Origin: Zasmidium citrigriseum
Lineage: Eukaryota > Ascomycota > Dothideomycetes > Mycosphaerellales > Mycosphaerellaceae
Direction of reading: 5' to 3'
Length of the DNA stretch: 64,000 nucleotides
Assembly (NCBI GenBank): GCA_002786025.1
Contig: NHNW01000030.1
Span: 62,001 to 126,000 of the forward strand
The notes beneath the pieces were generated by a model, which was not told where the DNA came from, did not search any database, and was given only the letters and a program-made list of their open reading frames with translations. Shown in pieces: positions 9,893-20,255 of this stretch. A program made the translations under genes and the position numbers. Position 1 is the first letter of the stretch. Each line of letters starts with the position of its first letter.

Positions 9893-10633
9893 TCACCGCC
9901 ATATGTCCCGCCAAGTACCTTTACTCTCAATCTTCACCCTCATGCCCTCGTACTCCTCCTCAACGGCATCAATCACCTCACCCATCGTCACAAAGCCCTC
10001 ATGAAACGTCGTCGACTCCGTGACCTCGAAGTTATATCCAAAAAGGCCACCATGGGGCACCTCCATCTCCAGCACCGTATGGAACCAAGGCAATCTCGAC
10101 GGCGCAACGAATACCTTCCGCCAAGACGCTTCCCGGTTCGCCAGGTTGATGTAGTGGACTTGTGGTGAGATGATAGGCATTTGAGGATGGTGCTGGACGA
10201 AGCGCAATCTGCCGCGCTCGAGATTCTCGTGCAGAATGCCGTCGAAGCGTGGATTGGCGTGGATGCCGTCGTAGACGCCTGCTTGGATGGCCATCTTGGG
10301 GATGAAGATGGTGTCCATGAGCATGGCGTTGAACAATAGCTCCTTTCCCGGCTTGAGTTTCTCAGACTCAGCGTCGAGGGGCTCTCGCATGCCCATTTTC
10401 CTCTGCATGGTTGGAGAGCCGATGATGGTGCTGCGGAAGGCTTTTGAAGTGCGCTGGAGGGTGAAGAGCTGTAACATATTGACATCGTCGTCGAGCAAGA
10501 TGGCCTCGAGCAATTCGGGGGTGTTGAAGACCTTGTAGGGCGCTGCTTCAGGATCTGCGGCAGAGCCGACGTCGATCATCTCGACATCCGGAGTGGCGGT
10601 CATGATGGTCTGGTTGTCGTTTTGACTGGCCAT
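9893..10633 (-). CDS. F-box-like protein (array member 7)
   Basis: 246 residues from the ATG at 10633, with no intron. The frame stays open further upstream to 10768, but the ATG at 10633 gives an N-terminus like those of the paralogues. The F-box-like block is KVFNTPELLEAILLDD, then MQRKMGMREP, which is more diverged than the others. Later blocks are SWRKV (in EASWRKVFVA) and MGEVIDAVEEEY. It is the first gene of the array in transcription order. Together with member 1 it lacks the phase-2 intron found in the inner five. Confidence 0.78.
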   Translation of the reverse strand: MASQNDNQTIMTATPDVEMIDVGSAADPEAAPYKVFNTPELLEAILLDDDVNMLQLFTLQRTSKAFRSTIIGSPTMQRKMGMREPLDAESEKLKPGKELLFNAMLMDTIFIPKMAIQAGVYDGIHANPRFDGILHENLERGRLRFVQHHPQMPIISPQVHYINLANREASWRKVFVAPSRLPWFHTVLEMEVPHGGLFGYNFEVTESTTFHEGFVTMGEVIDAVEEEYEGMRVKIESKGTWRDIWR

Positions 10634-11292
10634 GATGGATGGAGCGTGATGATGTGTCCTTGAAGTTTGGAGATGGTGAAGACGATGCAGGCTCAATGTT
10701 TGAGAGTGCGAGGACTTAAGTTGTCCATCTTGAGGTGAAGACCACACCCGACGGACAACGGACGACACTCCAAGTGACTGAACGAGTCACAATCCCATTC
10801 ACCGGCCCTTCTTCGCTTCTTTGTTGGCATGGTCCAACGACAGTGCACAGACCTAAGAAGGGTTAATGGTCAGTGAACAGCTTTAGCCTTAGAATCGTAC
10901 CCAACTCACCTATACTTCCTGAGTAACTAGCATTTATATGAATCCGAAATGCGTAATGTATATAGCTGTGAGTTGTGAGGATGTTATCAAAGTCTGGTGC
11001 CAGCTTATAGCTTTGTGAGAACAAAGAAAGTCAGCAAACGGGCGGTAGTGCATGAAGGTGAGCACATCCAAGACACTGTCTTATGATCTTGTAGAGCAAG
11101 AGTCGAGAGGAGAAAAGGGAGATTTGAGATTCATCGGGACGAGGTGCAAGACCAAGCATGTAGATAGCAAGATTGGTAGCTCCTACTGTACTTATCAGCT
11201 GGTTGAAATTGTGAACTCACATTCTTGAAACTTACAGCATATTTCAGGCTACAACGACCAGTCTCGTGACCGTTGACAGCTCCCATCACATC
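10634..11292. other. Intergenic stretch upstream of the F-box-like array
   Basis: 659 bp without a supported gene and with many stops in all frames. It contains AT-rich patches (about 10920-10990) and probably the promoter of array member 7. Confidence 0.5.
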
Positions 11293-11532
11293 TCAGCACC
11301 AAGAACACCGCATATAAGCCGTCCCCTTGCAAGTCGAACACCTCGACGATGATCTCCCATCGCCGCCGCACCTGCTGCAAGTGACTCTCCCGTTGATGGC
11401 ATTGCAATCGTACGATGCCGCTGTGACCTTGCCGGATCCAGAGCATCTACTGCATTCTTTGTAGCCAGTGAAGTTGCAGGAGGTGCATTCTTTCTCGCTG
11501 CTGTCGTAGCAGGCGTGGCATCGGACGGGCAT
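11293..11532 (-). CDS. Small CxxC-rich protein resembling the DnaJ zinc-binding region
   Basis: 79 residues with 11 cysteines. Five are C-x2-C pairs at 5/8, 16/19, 27/30, 52/55 and 65/68, there is a single Cys43, and a final pair lies at 76/79. Three pairs are followed by the Gly-rich tails typical of the DnaJ central repeat (CSRCSGSG, CSRCGGDG, CSTCKGTA). No J-domain is present, so it is a stand-alone zinc-finger-like mini-protein; a scaffold or chaperone-accessory role is a guess. A good intron (GTAAGT donor, AACAG acceptor) lies just upstream and may be in the 5' untranslated region. A coding upstream exon would need a start codon that is not visible. Confidence 0.6.
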   Translation of the reverse strand: MPVRCHACYDSSEKECTSCNFTGYKECSRCSGSGKVTAASYDCNAINGRVTCSRCGGDGRSSSRCSTCKGTAYMRCSWC

Positions 11533-12867
11533 GATGGATGGTGTTGATGCTTGTTCGTTTGGAGAAGGTGCTGTTATGAGTCTCAGAAGATGCTTGAGGG
11601 CAGGGATGGTTCGACTTACAGTTGAATGGCGGTGATGGAGAACGGCTCAAGTCGACTTGTGTGGAGGATTCGCGGATGCGAGGTTGTCTTTATCTATGAA
11701 TGTTGAGGCGGCAGGGTCCATGAACAGCTGTGGCTCTAATCCTCGCTTGGGATCTATGCAAGTCGCCCGAGAGGCCGCTAGCACCAAGACCGCCGCCTTG
11801 ACGTTATTGCTCAGGTGGCCAGGATGTGGAGCGAGTCATTGGCGAATTGAAGCACCCGCCTTGTTCGCCGGCAGCAGCTGAAGACGAGCTCGGGCTCAGC
11901 CTTTCGCTTTGGATCAAATGCATAGGGAGGTCTGATCCATGCGATTGGTAGCCTTGCTTGGTGTACGTCGTCAAGAGAAAAGAATCCATGTCGGGGCGAA
12001 GTCGCTGCAGGCTGCAGAGGGAGCTGCTCCAACCACGCCAAGTACTACAGCCGCAACCACGGCTGTACGAGCGCTCCAAGAATGCCACAAACGGTACAAC
12101 AAGATCTCGCATTTCGCTTCGCGCTAAGAGGAAAAAGTTTTTCCAGCTTTTCTAGCCGCAGTGTTCGTGGGCTCTCGGTTGCGAAGGCGTGAATGACTGG
12201 CCCTAGCCATGGCGAGGTTTGACACAACTATGCAAGCTCCAGGCGGAACATAGCCGTAGTCGGAGGTCACAAGCTCGAAAGAGTACAACCAGAGCAGGAA
12301 CCGCTTCCCTGTGCATGCAGAAGCGAGTGGGCAAAGCGACTGCACGGCTTTTCAGCTCATCGTGCAGACTTATACTGCAGCTAGAACTCAAGTGCGGGTC
12401 TGCTCTAGGGCTTCAGTTCCTTGATGAAAGTGATGCATATCTCGACAATGCATGTGATGTGTATTCGACGATGAAGTTCAGCAGATTCAAGCAGCAGGTG
12501 AAGTCGCTCAAACCAAGTGGATCCGCACGTGCCAGGAACCGGGAGCATCCGCCTCCACTAACCCCAACGTGGAGACGCATGGACAGCGCCCCCTTTCATC
12601 GAAGCGACCAGACCTTCGCTCTTCATCTTCACAATAATCACCAACAACACCAAAGAGCAATCCGTTGCACGCCGTACCTCCGTCGGTACATCCACTCATT
12701 CACCCACTGTCCTTCACCCACCCGCGCCTCTCACTCATTCGAGGCCCTTACTTCCACAACCACCAAACTTGAAACGGTTCCACCGCGCCTGTCACATTCC
12801 GCCGTAATACCAAAACACCACCTAAAACTCACCTCCAACTCTCCTTTCCGGACGACTCAAAGGCATC
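11533..12867. other. 1.3-kb intergenic region
   Basis: No convincing gene. A long plus frame (12219-13052) runs into the GPI-protein gene in another frame and has an Arg/His/Ser composition typical of chance frames. The last 200 bp before 12868 are rich in CA/CC tracts, as in many fungal promoters. Confidence 0.5.
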
Positions 12868-13537
12868 ATGTTTGCCAAACTCACCACCGCCCTCGCGCTC
12901 TTCAGCGTCGCTGCGCAGGTCGCAGTCGCCGCGCCGCCGGCCTGTCTCCTCGCGGCCGTCAACACGCAGGACAACCCGGCGGATCTCGCGACGGTCTGCG
13001 ACTCCGGCGCCGCGAGCGTGAAGAAGTATTTGAGCTCGAACTGTGGCGATAATACGGATGCTGCGATGGAGGCGTTCCAGAGTACTTGTAAAGACGCTGG
13101 GGTGGAAGTTTGTATGTACCACCAAAATTCCCCACACCTGAGCAAGACGAACTAACGAGCCTGTGACTCTAGCGACCTCCTCCTCCGCCTCCGCCTCCAA
13201 GTCGGGCTCTTCGCACTCCGCCACCGGCTACCCAACCAAATCCTCCTCCCACGAATCCTCCGCCTCTGAGACAGCCTCCGGCTCCGTGACTTCAGGTACC
13301 CCCTCCAAATCCATGACCATGGCCCCCTACCCCATCGGCACCGGCGCCTCGTCCGGTTTCTCCACGGCCACTTCTAACAGCACAGGTTACGCAGCCCCAT
13401 CGAACTCCGGTTCTAACTCTGCCGCAACGCCAACCGAGAGCGGCATCACCTCTTCCACCGGCGGCGCGGCGCGTCTGGGTATGGATGTTGTGGGTCTGGC
13501 AGCTGTGGGTGTTTTTGGGGCGATGCTTGCTCTCTAA
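12868..13537 (+). CDS. Secreted GPI-anchored Ser/Thr-rich cell wall protein
   Basis: 202 residues in two exons, 12868-13111 and 13173-13537. The 61-nt intron has a GTATGT donor, an ACTAACG branch site and a CTCTAG acceptor in phase 1. A signal peptide covers about 1-21 (cut near VAVA-APP). The mature N-terminal domain has four cysteines (26, 44, 59, 74). A long Ser/Thr-rich stretch follows, likely O-glycosylated. A hydrophobic C-terminus (GLAAVGVFGAMLAL) preceded by small residues fits GPI attachment. Four cysteines are too few for a CFEM domain, which has eight. It probably sits in the plasma membrane or wall; its exact function is unknown. Confidence 0.82.
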
Positions 13538-14173
13538 AAAGGAGATGTTTTGGGGATATGATATCCGGGATAATGCAACTTCCTCCCGAGGATTGTTTGC
13601 ACGGAACGGATTTTCGAAGGGTGTGTACAGTACTGGGTTCTTGAACTTTCATGCATGCATGCGTAATGCGGAATTACAACCACACTACAAAAATGGAAAG
13701 GGGGCATTAGAACTGGCGCGGGATTTGCTTTCACACGGAAGGATGATTGTGTCTGTTGGATAGGGAAGAAAAAGGTTAGGTACATCTACTTATCTCCTTT
13801 TACATAACTCGGCGCGTTTTGCATAATCAATTTGATGGGCTTTGAATGGATCATTTGCAAACTTCAAGTCGTAAGTCTCACAAAACCACGTCTACGGCCA
13901 GGATGACAAAACGAAAGTTCTTGGTCTGATTCCAATCAACTCATTTCCATCATAAAAGACTACCGAATCCTTGGGGGTATCGTGCTCATTCCACTGAAAC
14001 ACTCGTTCAAAACGTTTCCCATCGCAACGAAAGACGCCTCATCTCTCCTCTGCCAATCTCCTCCACCAATCTCCTTCACCAACCAATTCAGTCCAAACGA
14101 AAGACTCCTCACCAACTTCATCTCCTGCTTCACCCAACTGCGCCAATCTTGATCGAACTTCCCTGCATCACTT
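13538..14173. other. Convergent 3' region
   Basis: 636 bp between the 3' ends of two convergent genes. AT-richer, without a supported gene. It should contain both polyadenylation regions. Confidence 0.5.
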
Positions 14174-15640
14174 TTACTCCTTCTTGCCATCCTCTTCGGC
14201 ACCATTCAACTCAACCTCCGTCGTGCCATCACCGTCCAACTCCTTCCAATCACTGCTCCGTCGACTCATACTCAATGCAGTCCCACCGGTACTCGTCTGG
14301 CGCAGGAGAGAGGGCGTGTTGACGGGACTGCCGATGCTGCCGGGGATACTACCATTCCGCGCATGGCCTTCTGCGTTGCTAACGCTCCTCAGACTCGCCA
14401 CGTCTCCAGCATTCAGCGACTTTGCATCTCCGTAATCCGATCGAGCGTAGATGCCAGTGATCGATGCTTTGTCTTCGTCCCTCTTCAAGTTGGAGATTGA
14501 GCGCAAGGATTTGGCGTCGCTGGCTTGGGCGGGCTTGGCGTAATACGAATTCCTCTCGCTGGCGAGAGGTGAGGCGAAGTTGTCGCGGACCAGACCTGAG
14601 GAAGAGTACACACTCGCACGCTCAGCAGCGGCGCCGGTGACTGAATGTCTGGGTGGAGCTTCACCGCTGGAGCCCACGTTACCGCTCAAGACGCTCAGTG
14701 GGAGAGATTCGCGACTGCCACCCCAGACAGAGCTTGGCGCCAGGGCGCGTACAGATGCGTCCGTGTCCATGCTTCTCCTGCGGCGCTTAGATGAGGAGGC
14801 CAGCGTCAAGATGCTTGCGTTGTCGGTGAGCAAGTTGTTGGCGGTCGCCGAGTTGTATGTATTGGGTTGATTCTCTCCCTGAAGGTGACGTGGAATTGCT
14901 GAGGCCATTGATGCCGAATGCGATGGCGAAACCGGATACTGATGACTGAAGTTGCTGCCCAGCGGCTGGCTCTGATGATTGTGGGATTGGTGGTGACCCG
15001 AAACGCCGTTAGTACCGCCTGGCGCGTTTGACGTCGACTGAATCGTGGTCAGGGTGGTGGCCAAAGAATGCTCGCTGTGGTTGGGCGAGCTGAAAGTACT
15101 ATTCGCGCCGGCACCGTCCATGCTACTGAGGGCACCAGCGCCTGTGGTCGTAGTCGCAGCTCTGCTATGACCAGCATCGCTGTGGATCGTCTCTGGATTC
15201 GTCGCAAGAGTTGGCGCACCACTCTTGTTGCTATGACTATGTCCTTCGCGATCTTGTCCAGCGCTGGCAGGTAGCGAAGCGAATGAGCTGCTGTACTGAT
15301 GTCGCGATGACTCGCCAAACGAAGGCTGGCTGGCTTGCTCATGCGTACGAAGGTGGCCAGACTCGGGGTATGGGTTGTTCTTGCCAATCGTGTTCTTTCT
15401 GCCCTTCAGCGCGATGCCGCCGTTGGACTTCTTGCTATTGTTGTTGTTCTTCTCTTGCTGGTCGCCACCTTTGATTCCCAGTTTCCTGATGAAGTTGGCG
15501 AATGGCTTGCGCTTTATGGGCCGATCTGTGTGATTGTAGTCAGTGGCCATTGCCTTGAGCACGAGTTTGCCCGGCATTGTGATATGATGGTGAGCGAGAG
15601 ACTTACCAGGCGGTCTGCTGGCGACTTCAGCGGTAGCCAT
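14174..15640 (-). CDS. Ser/Asn-rich low-complexity protein conserved in filamentous ascomycetes
   Basis: 461 residues in two exons, 15640-15607 and 15525-14174. The 81-nt intron has a GTAAGT donor, a CACTGAC branch site and a CACAG acceptor in phase 1. Only the N-terminus looks ordered: a basic block (RPIKRKPFANFIRKLGIKGG). The rest is Ser/Asn/His-rich with basic patches (SSKRRRRSM) and repeated phosphosite-like segments such as DAKSLRSISN, DAKSLNAGD and VASLRSVSN. Proteins of this kind often carry an automatic label as Ca2+-modulated polycystin channels, but no transmembrane segment is present, so that label is not supported here. It is divergent from MLH3. Function unknown; an intrinsically disordered regulatory protein is the likeliest reading. 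Confidence 0.7.
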   Translation of the reverse strand: MATAEVASRPPGKSLAHHHITMPGKLVLKAMATDYNHTDRPIKRKPFANFIRKLGIKGGDQQEKNNNNSKKSNGGIALKGRKNTIGKNNPYPESGHLRTHEQASQPSFGESSRHQYSSSFASLPASAGQDREGHSHSNKSGAPTLATNPETIHSDAGHSRAATTTTGAGALSSMDGAGANSTFSSPNHSEHSLATTLTTIQSTSNAPGGTNGVSGHHQSHNHQSQPLGSNFSHQYPVSPSHSASMASAIPRHLQGENQPNTYNSATANNLLTDNASILTLASSSKRRRRSMDTDASVRALAPSSVWGGSRESLPLSVLSGNVGSSGEAPPRHSVTGAAAERASVYSSSGLVRDNFASPLASERNSYYAKPAQASDAKSLRSISNLKRDEDKASITGIYARSDYGDAKSLNAGDVASLRSVSNAEGHARNGSIPGSIGSPVNTPSLLRQTSTGGTALSMSRRSSDWKELDGDGTTEVELNGAEEDGKKE

Positions 15641-16405
15641 GATGTTTCCCCTTTATTGCGAAGGTTTGGTTGTTCGGCGACCAAATAACAAGCAACTGCT
15701 GGGCGTTCCAAGGTTCCAGGGAGCGTCGGCTTTGTCCGGGGGTACAGAAGGCAGCAGGGAACGACGGAGTGCGAAAGCTGGACAGCGTGGTGCGGTGAAG
15801 CTCGAGATCAGTAGTAATGTGCTGCGAAGGTGGTCGGAGGCAAGGTTGGCGGTTGTATGAGCAGCAGCAGCTCCGAGAGGTGAGCTGCGGCGCAAATGAG
15901 ACGGAGATGAGACTCCAATTCCTACGCCCGCCGTTGCAGAGCCCCAGCAACGATGTCGTTCCGGTCAGCTGATCTGGAGCTCGACGGCGTTCCAGCAAAG
16001 ATCCGGTGAGGGTAGTCGAGGGAGGCAGAAGAGTTGTCGTTGTCGTTGGCAGAGCTGCAGGTGTTCGCTGGCGCGGTGCATGTCGAAAGGGACGTGGACG
16101 GAGAACGGGGTTTGGCCAGCCCGCCATCCCTGCAGCCATGACGTGAGAAGGTTGCGTGCCGACCCGTCACTAGCGCCTTCAGCAGCGACTTCCTCTTTGC
16201 TCTCGAACATGGAGATCGAAAGAACATCCACCCTCCACGAAAACCTGCATCGCTATCAAGCCGGTGTCCATCGAACAAGACCACGGATCTAACACGGTCA
16301 TTCCAAGAGCATTCACTTTCTCGCGATGAAGTTGAAGAGCCTTATTTCCATCAGGAGAAGAAGGAAGCGGATGCCACCGTGAACAAACAATCGCTTGCTT
16401 CCAAC
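15641..16405. other. Divergent promoter region
   Basis: 765 bp between divergent genes (Ser-rich protein on minus, MLH3 on plus). Several open frames cross it on both strands, but none shows a domain. It probably contains both promoters. Confidence 0.5.
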
Positions 16406-19400
16406 ATGGATCCCGCTCCTCAACGTATCCTGCCATTGAGCGCCGAGGCCATTTCCCAAATCCATTCGTCCAAGCATGTCACATCTCTCCAAGGTGTAGT
16501 TCTCTGTTTGCTGGAAAACAGCTTGGACGCCAGCGCCACCAAGATCAACATCTCGGTTGACTGGAGACGAGGATGCTGCACTGTCGATGACAATGGTAGT
16601 GGCATTCATCCGACAGAATTTGCCGAGAATGGAGGCCTCGGAAAGATGCACTGTACTTCGAAGCGCGCTCCAGTCGGGACTGTGCCGAACCGACCACAGG
16701 ACTTCCATGGCTCGAATGGAATATTCATTGCAGAGCTGGCTGCCATGTCCTTGCTGAGCATCACATCAATACATGCAAAAGTTGGAGAAGAAGCATCTGT
16801 TACCATCCACCAAGCAAAGGTTCTCAGTCGGCGATTGCCAAGTACTTCCACGATTGGGGAAAGTACCTCTTCTGGTACCTGTGTTGTTGTCAAGGACTTG
16901 TTCGGAAACATGCCAGTCCGTGTCAAGCAGCGTGCTATCGCTGAAGACGATCATAAGAGCGATGATAGATCGTGGCAGGAACTTAAGCGTGGCGTCGTTG
17001 CACTTCTGCAAGCCTGGACGACACCATGCTCTGTTCGGATTCGAGATGCCAACGTCGACTCGAGAGCAGTCACCATCTCCGGGCAACACTCAAGTGTCTC
17101 TACCTCGCTGACAGAGAGGAGTTTACACCGTCTGACTGGGAAAAGGTCCACGTCTCATTACGACCTTCGAGATGCACTGCCGATGCTCTTTCAGTCCGGC
17201 CTCGCGCCAAATGAAAGTCGCAATCGATGGATCCCTCTCTCGGCTGCTTCACCATCAATCTCCCTTAAGGGCCTCATCTGCCTCGACGCAGCGCCGACAA
17301 AACAGTGTCAGTTCATCTCGCTCGGTATACGACCTTGCAACCCTCTGTCAGGGCAGACGGAACTGCATGATGCTGTCAACAAGACGTTCGATCTCAGTAG
17401 CTTTGGCACGGTTGAGGAGGACACCGAGCTGAGTGGCCTCGGGACGCCAGGCAAAATCAGAACTGGCGCTTCTGTACCGAAGCAAATTCAAACTCGCAAG
17501 GGGATCGATCGCTTTCCCATGTACTGTATCCAGGTCAACTTCACTGATCGGGCTTCATCTGCTGCAGGTGATCTGGACCAGATGAGCGAAGCATCTCTGA
17601 AAGCAATCACCGACGTCCTGACAGCGGCTGTTCATGCTTGGCTTGAAAAGAATCAATTCCGCCCAAGAAAGCGTCAAAAAAATCGCAAGGAAAAGAATGA
17701 CCCACTGAACACAGGATCTGCTTCCTCGTCGAGGCCTGCATCCGCACACAGCGACACGTTGCCCAACTCGCCGTCCGCTCTCAGGCCTTCTGGACATGGG
17801 AAGAATGCAAAACAACTGGCGCAAGGAACTCCAGGCCATGAAAACACTCCGAAACGACGAAAGATCACTGATCTGTCCATGCGGCCAGTGTCAAGCAACA
17901 ACATCTCTGTCTCGCACCCGCAAGTGGCACCTGCGCTGGACCCCAGTCTGATCAGCAACATCAAGAGGGGCAGAGATCGACCTCGATCTAACGTGGCTAG
18001 CAGTACCCTGAATATGAATGTGGATCTTCCTAGGCAGGTCAGAGCCAGGACTGGCAATGGCGTTCGGGATGGTGACGAGCCAGGACCAGCGTTCAAGTCT
18101 ATGCGACCTGGCATTGCTGCCGAAGCGATCGAAGCGGGAGCGTTCAATGGACGGGCTATGGGCGATACTGCACAATGTTCCGAGCAGATGCCATCCAGCG
18201 AGGAATTTGGTAGCGTTGATGATGCTGAGATGATCGCAGCGGTGGAGGGCTCGGGAATTGTTGTTGACACCATTGGTCAAGGAGACCAGGACGAGGATGG
18301 CGAAGACGGGACCTTCACTTGGACCGACCCAAAGAGTAACGAGATGTTCAAAGTAAACTCAAGGACGGGTGTCGTTCTACCAATATCAGCGAATCCAGGA
18401 GACGAAGCAGGCTCCGGTCATCGTAGGCAGCGCGCTGGGATCAACACAGCTCTCTCCTCCACTGGAAAGCCCTTGAGTCTCGCTCGTCGCAAAGCTCTCA
18501 TGACGAAAGAAGGCCACAAAGCTTCCACCGATAGCGATCGGAAATGGCTTCCGGGGTTTCTACGAGAATGGGACAACCCTGTCTTTGCAAGACAACAAGA
18601 AGATCCCATACCGACCGCCTCCCTCTACGGACCCGGCCTGCTCGATATTGACGAAAACGGCAGGCCGTGCTGCCACGAATCCCATGGATTGCATCCACTT
18701 GATCGCAACACGCTGCAAAACGCTGGCACGAAGCTCTCGAAAGCAGCTCTGGCAAGCGCAGAAGTCATCAGCCAAGTCGACCGCAAGTTCATTCTTTGCA
18801 AACTCCCCACGATGAGCGCGCTCATCCTTGTGGACCAACACGCCGCCTCGGAACGTGTGATCCTCGAAGACCTGCTCGCTCAACTCGACGTCCCTATAAA
18901 AACTGCACACCTCGAAACGGAAACCTCCAAAGCGAAGCCCCTCCACTTCGAAGTGTCGGCCCAGGAACACGAGCTCTTCCGTCACTACCAAGATCACTTC
19001 ACCACTTGGGGCATTGTATGCACTCTGCACAACCCCAACATCCTCAAAGTCACCCACCTGCCTGCCCTAATCGCCGCCCGCTGCGCAGCCCTCCCGTCCC
19101 TGGCCATCGACCTACTCCGCTCCGAAATTTGGGCTCTCGCCGACGGGACCAAGAACCCACTCACATCCCTCCCCGTTCCTCATCAATCAGACGACGAGCA
19201 TCCACCAACCTGGCTTTCCCTCCTCCCCCACCTCCCCTCCAAATTCCTCGAAATGCTGCACTCCCGCGCCTGTCGCAGCGCGATCATGTTCAACGACGTT
19301 TTGAGCAAAGAGGATTGCGAAGATTTGATGGGGAAAGTGGCCAAGTGTGTCTTCCCATTCGTCTGTGCGCATGGAAGGGTGGGGATGGTTCCTGTTATGG

Positions 19401-19510
19401 AGCTGGATGGGGGTGGGTTTGAAGGTGCTGAGGCGATTTTGAGGGGTGAAGCGACGTGTGGTGCTGGGGTTTTGGAGAGGTGGATGAAGGGGCAGCAGGA
19501 GTCAGCATGA
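16406..19510 (+). CDS. MLH3: DNA mismatch repair protein MLH3 (MutL homologue with endonuclease motif)
   Basis: 1034 residues, intronless, from the ATG at 16406. The frame is open slightly upstream without an ATG. The N-terminal GHKL ATPase shows E37/N38 in LLENSLDASATKI and the nucleotide-binding block DDNGSG (61-66). The middle (about 420-800) is a low-complexity linker. The C-terminal domain has the metal-binding endonuclease signature DQHA-x2-E-x4-E at 810-821, plus late conserved cysteine motifs (SRACRSAIMF and CAHGRVGM). Family knowledge: MLH3 pairs with MLH1 to nick DNA in meiotic crossover resolution and in some mismatch repair. All key motifs look intact. Confidence 0.93.
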   Translation: MDPAPQRILPLSAEAISQIHSSKHVTSLQGVVLCLLENSLDASATKINISVDWRRGCCTVDDNGSGIHPTEFAENGGLGKMHCTSKRAPVGTVPNRPQDFHGSNGIFIAELAAMSLLSITSIHAKVGEEASVTIHQAKVLSRRLPSTSTIGESTSSGTCVVVKDLFGNMPVRVKQRAIAEDDHKSDDRSWQELKRGVVALLQAWTTPCSVRIRDANVDSRAVTISGQHSSVSTSLTERSLHRLTGKRSTSHYDLRDALPMLFQSGLAPNESRNRWIPLSAASPSISLKGLICLDAAPTKQCQFISLGIRPCNPLSGQTELHDAVNKTFDLSSFGTVEEDTELSGLGTPGKIRTGASVPKQIQTRKGIDRFPMYCIQVNFTDRASSAAGDLDQMSEASLKAITDVLTAAVHAWLEKNQFRPRKRQKNRKEKNDPLNTGSASSSRPASAHSDTLPNSPSALRPSGHGKNAKQLAQGTPGHENTPKRRKITDLSMRPVSSNNISVSHPQVAPALDPSLISNIKRGRDRPRSNVASSTLNMNVDLPRQVRARTGNGVRDGDEPGPAFKSMRPGIAAEAIEAGAFNGRAMGDTAQCSEQMPSSEEFGSVDDAEMIAAVEGSGIVVDTIGQGDQDEDGEDGTFTWTDPKSNEMFKVNSRTGVVLPISANPGDEAGSGHRRQRAGINTALSSTGKPLSLARRKALMTKEGHKASTDSDRKWLPGFLREWDNPVFARQQEDPIPTASLYGPGLLDIDENGRPCCHESHGLHPLDRNTLQNAGTKLSKAALASAEVISQVDRKFILCKLPTMSALILVDQHAASERVILEDLLAQLDVPIKTAHLETETSKAKPLHFEVSAQEHELFRHYQDHFTTWGIVCTLHNPNILKVTHLPALIAARCAALPSLAIDLLRSEIWALADGTKNPLTSLPVPHQSDDEHPPTWLSLLPHLPSKFLEMLHSRACRSAIMFNDVLSKEDCEDLMGKVAKCVFPFVCAHGRVGMVPVMELDGGGFEGAEAILRGEATCGAGVLERWMKGQQESA

Positions 19511-20255
19511 CACATGAAATGATACGGCGAACTGGTTGAACGTTCACACAATCTTTATTATTCCCAATTTCTTTCTCTCGTCGAGGTTGCCTGACGAAGG
19601 ACTGAAAGCATTGAAAGGCTGCCAAAGATCCCTTCCTTTCGTAGAGATAGCTATTTCAAGACACTGGAAGCTCACAAAAGGCATTGAAATTCTTCTGGTC
19701 TCGTCCGTGTATTGTCGATTCCGGGGTATCCGTATCTCCGTGCAGACAACGCCGTCCATGCTATCAAAGATGCACTCCGCATGCCAGGCCCCTTTCGTGA
19801 GCAGCGGAGAGACCGTCCAAAGCCCGAGAATTGCAATATAATTTCTCGTCGGGCTACGAGAGTCGTCATTCATCCATCTCACGCAGAGAACACCCATCCA
19901 TGGCACTGAAAATGCCGTTAGTAGACTAGTGTTCTTCTGTGAGCAATGGAGATTGCTAAGCCCAAAAATCATAGCAGCATACGAGTCAGCGGCCTCCGAC
20001 GTCACTACCATGGCAAGAAGGATGGAATTACCACTCTAGCAAAGATGAAGCAGCAGCAACAGTTGTAGGCTTTCTCATTCATACGGGCTAATAATAACAT
20101 TGAAAGCTACCCAGAGCTTCCTGTATCTCTCGTCCTGTCCTTCTTTCTCGCCGGGGTATCATCGTCCATGCCATGCACCAAACGCCCATGGTATTGTAAA
20201 TGCACTGTAATATCGGAGAGCACCATGCCAAAAGCCTATCTCAGAACACGTATCC
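19511..20255. other. Convergent 3' region between MLH3 and NCBP3
   Basis: 745 bp. A minus frame (19544-20011, 155 residues) is open but shows no domain or recognisable codon pattern, so it is not called. It probably carries the two 3' untranslated regions. Confidence 0.45.

Noticed and set aside
12219..13052. 277-residue plus-strand frame
   Set aside because: It overlaps the GPI-protein gene in another frame. Its composition (Arg, His, Ser) and lack of any domain point to a chance frame.
19544..20011. 155-residue minus-strand frame between MLH3 and NCBP3
   Set aside because: It lies in the convergent 3' region of two genes and shows no domain, signal peptide or family feature.
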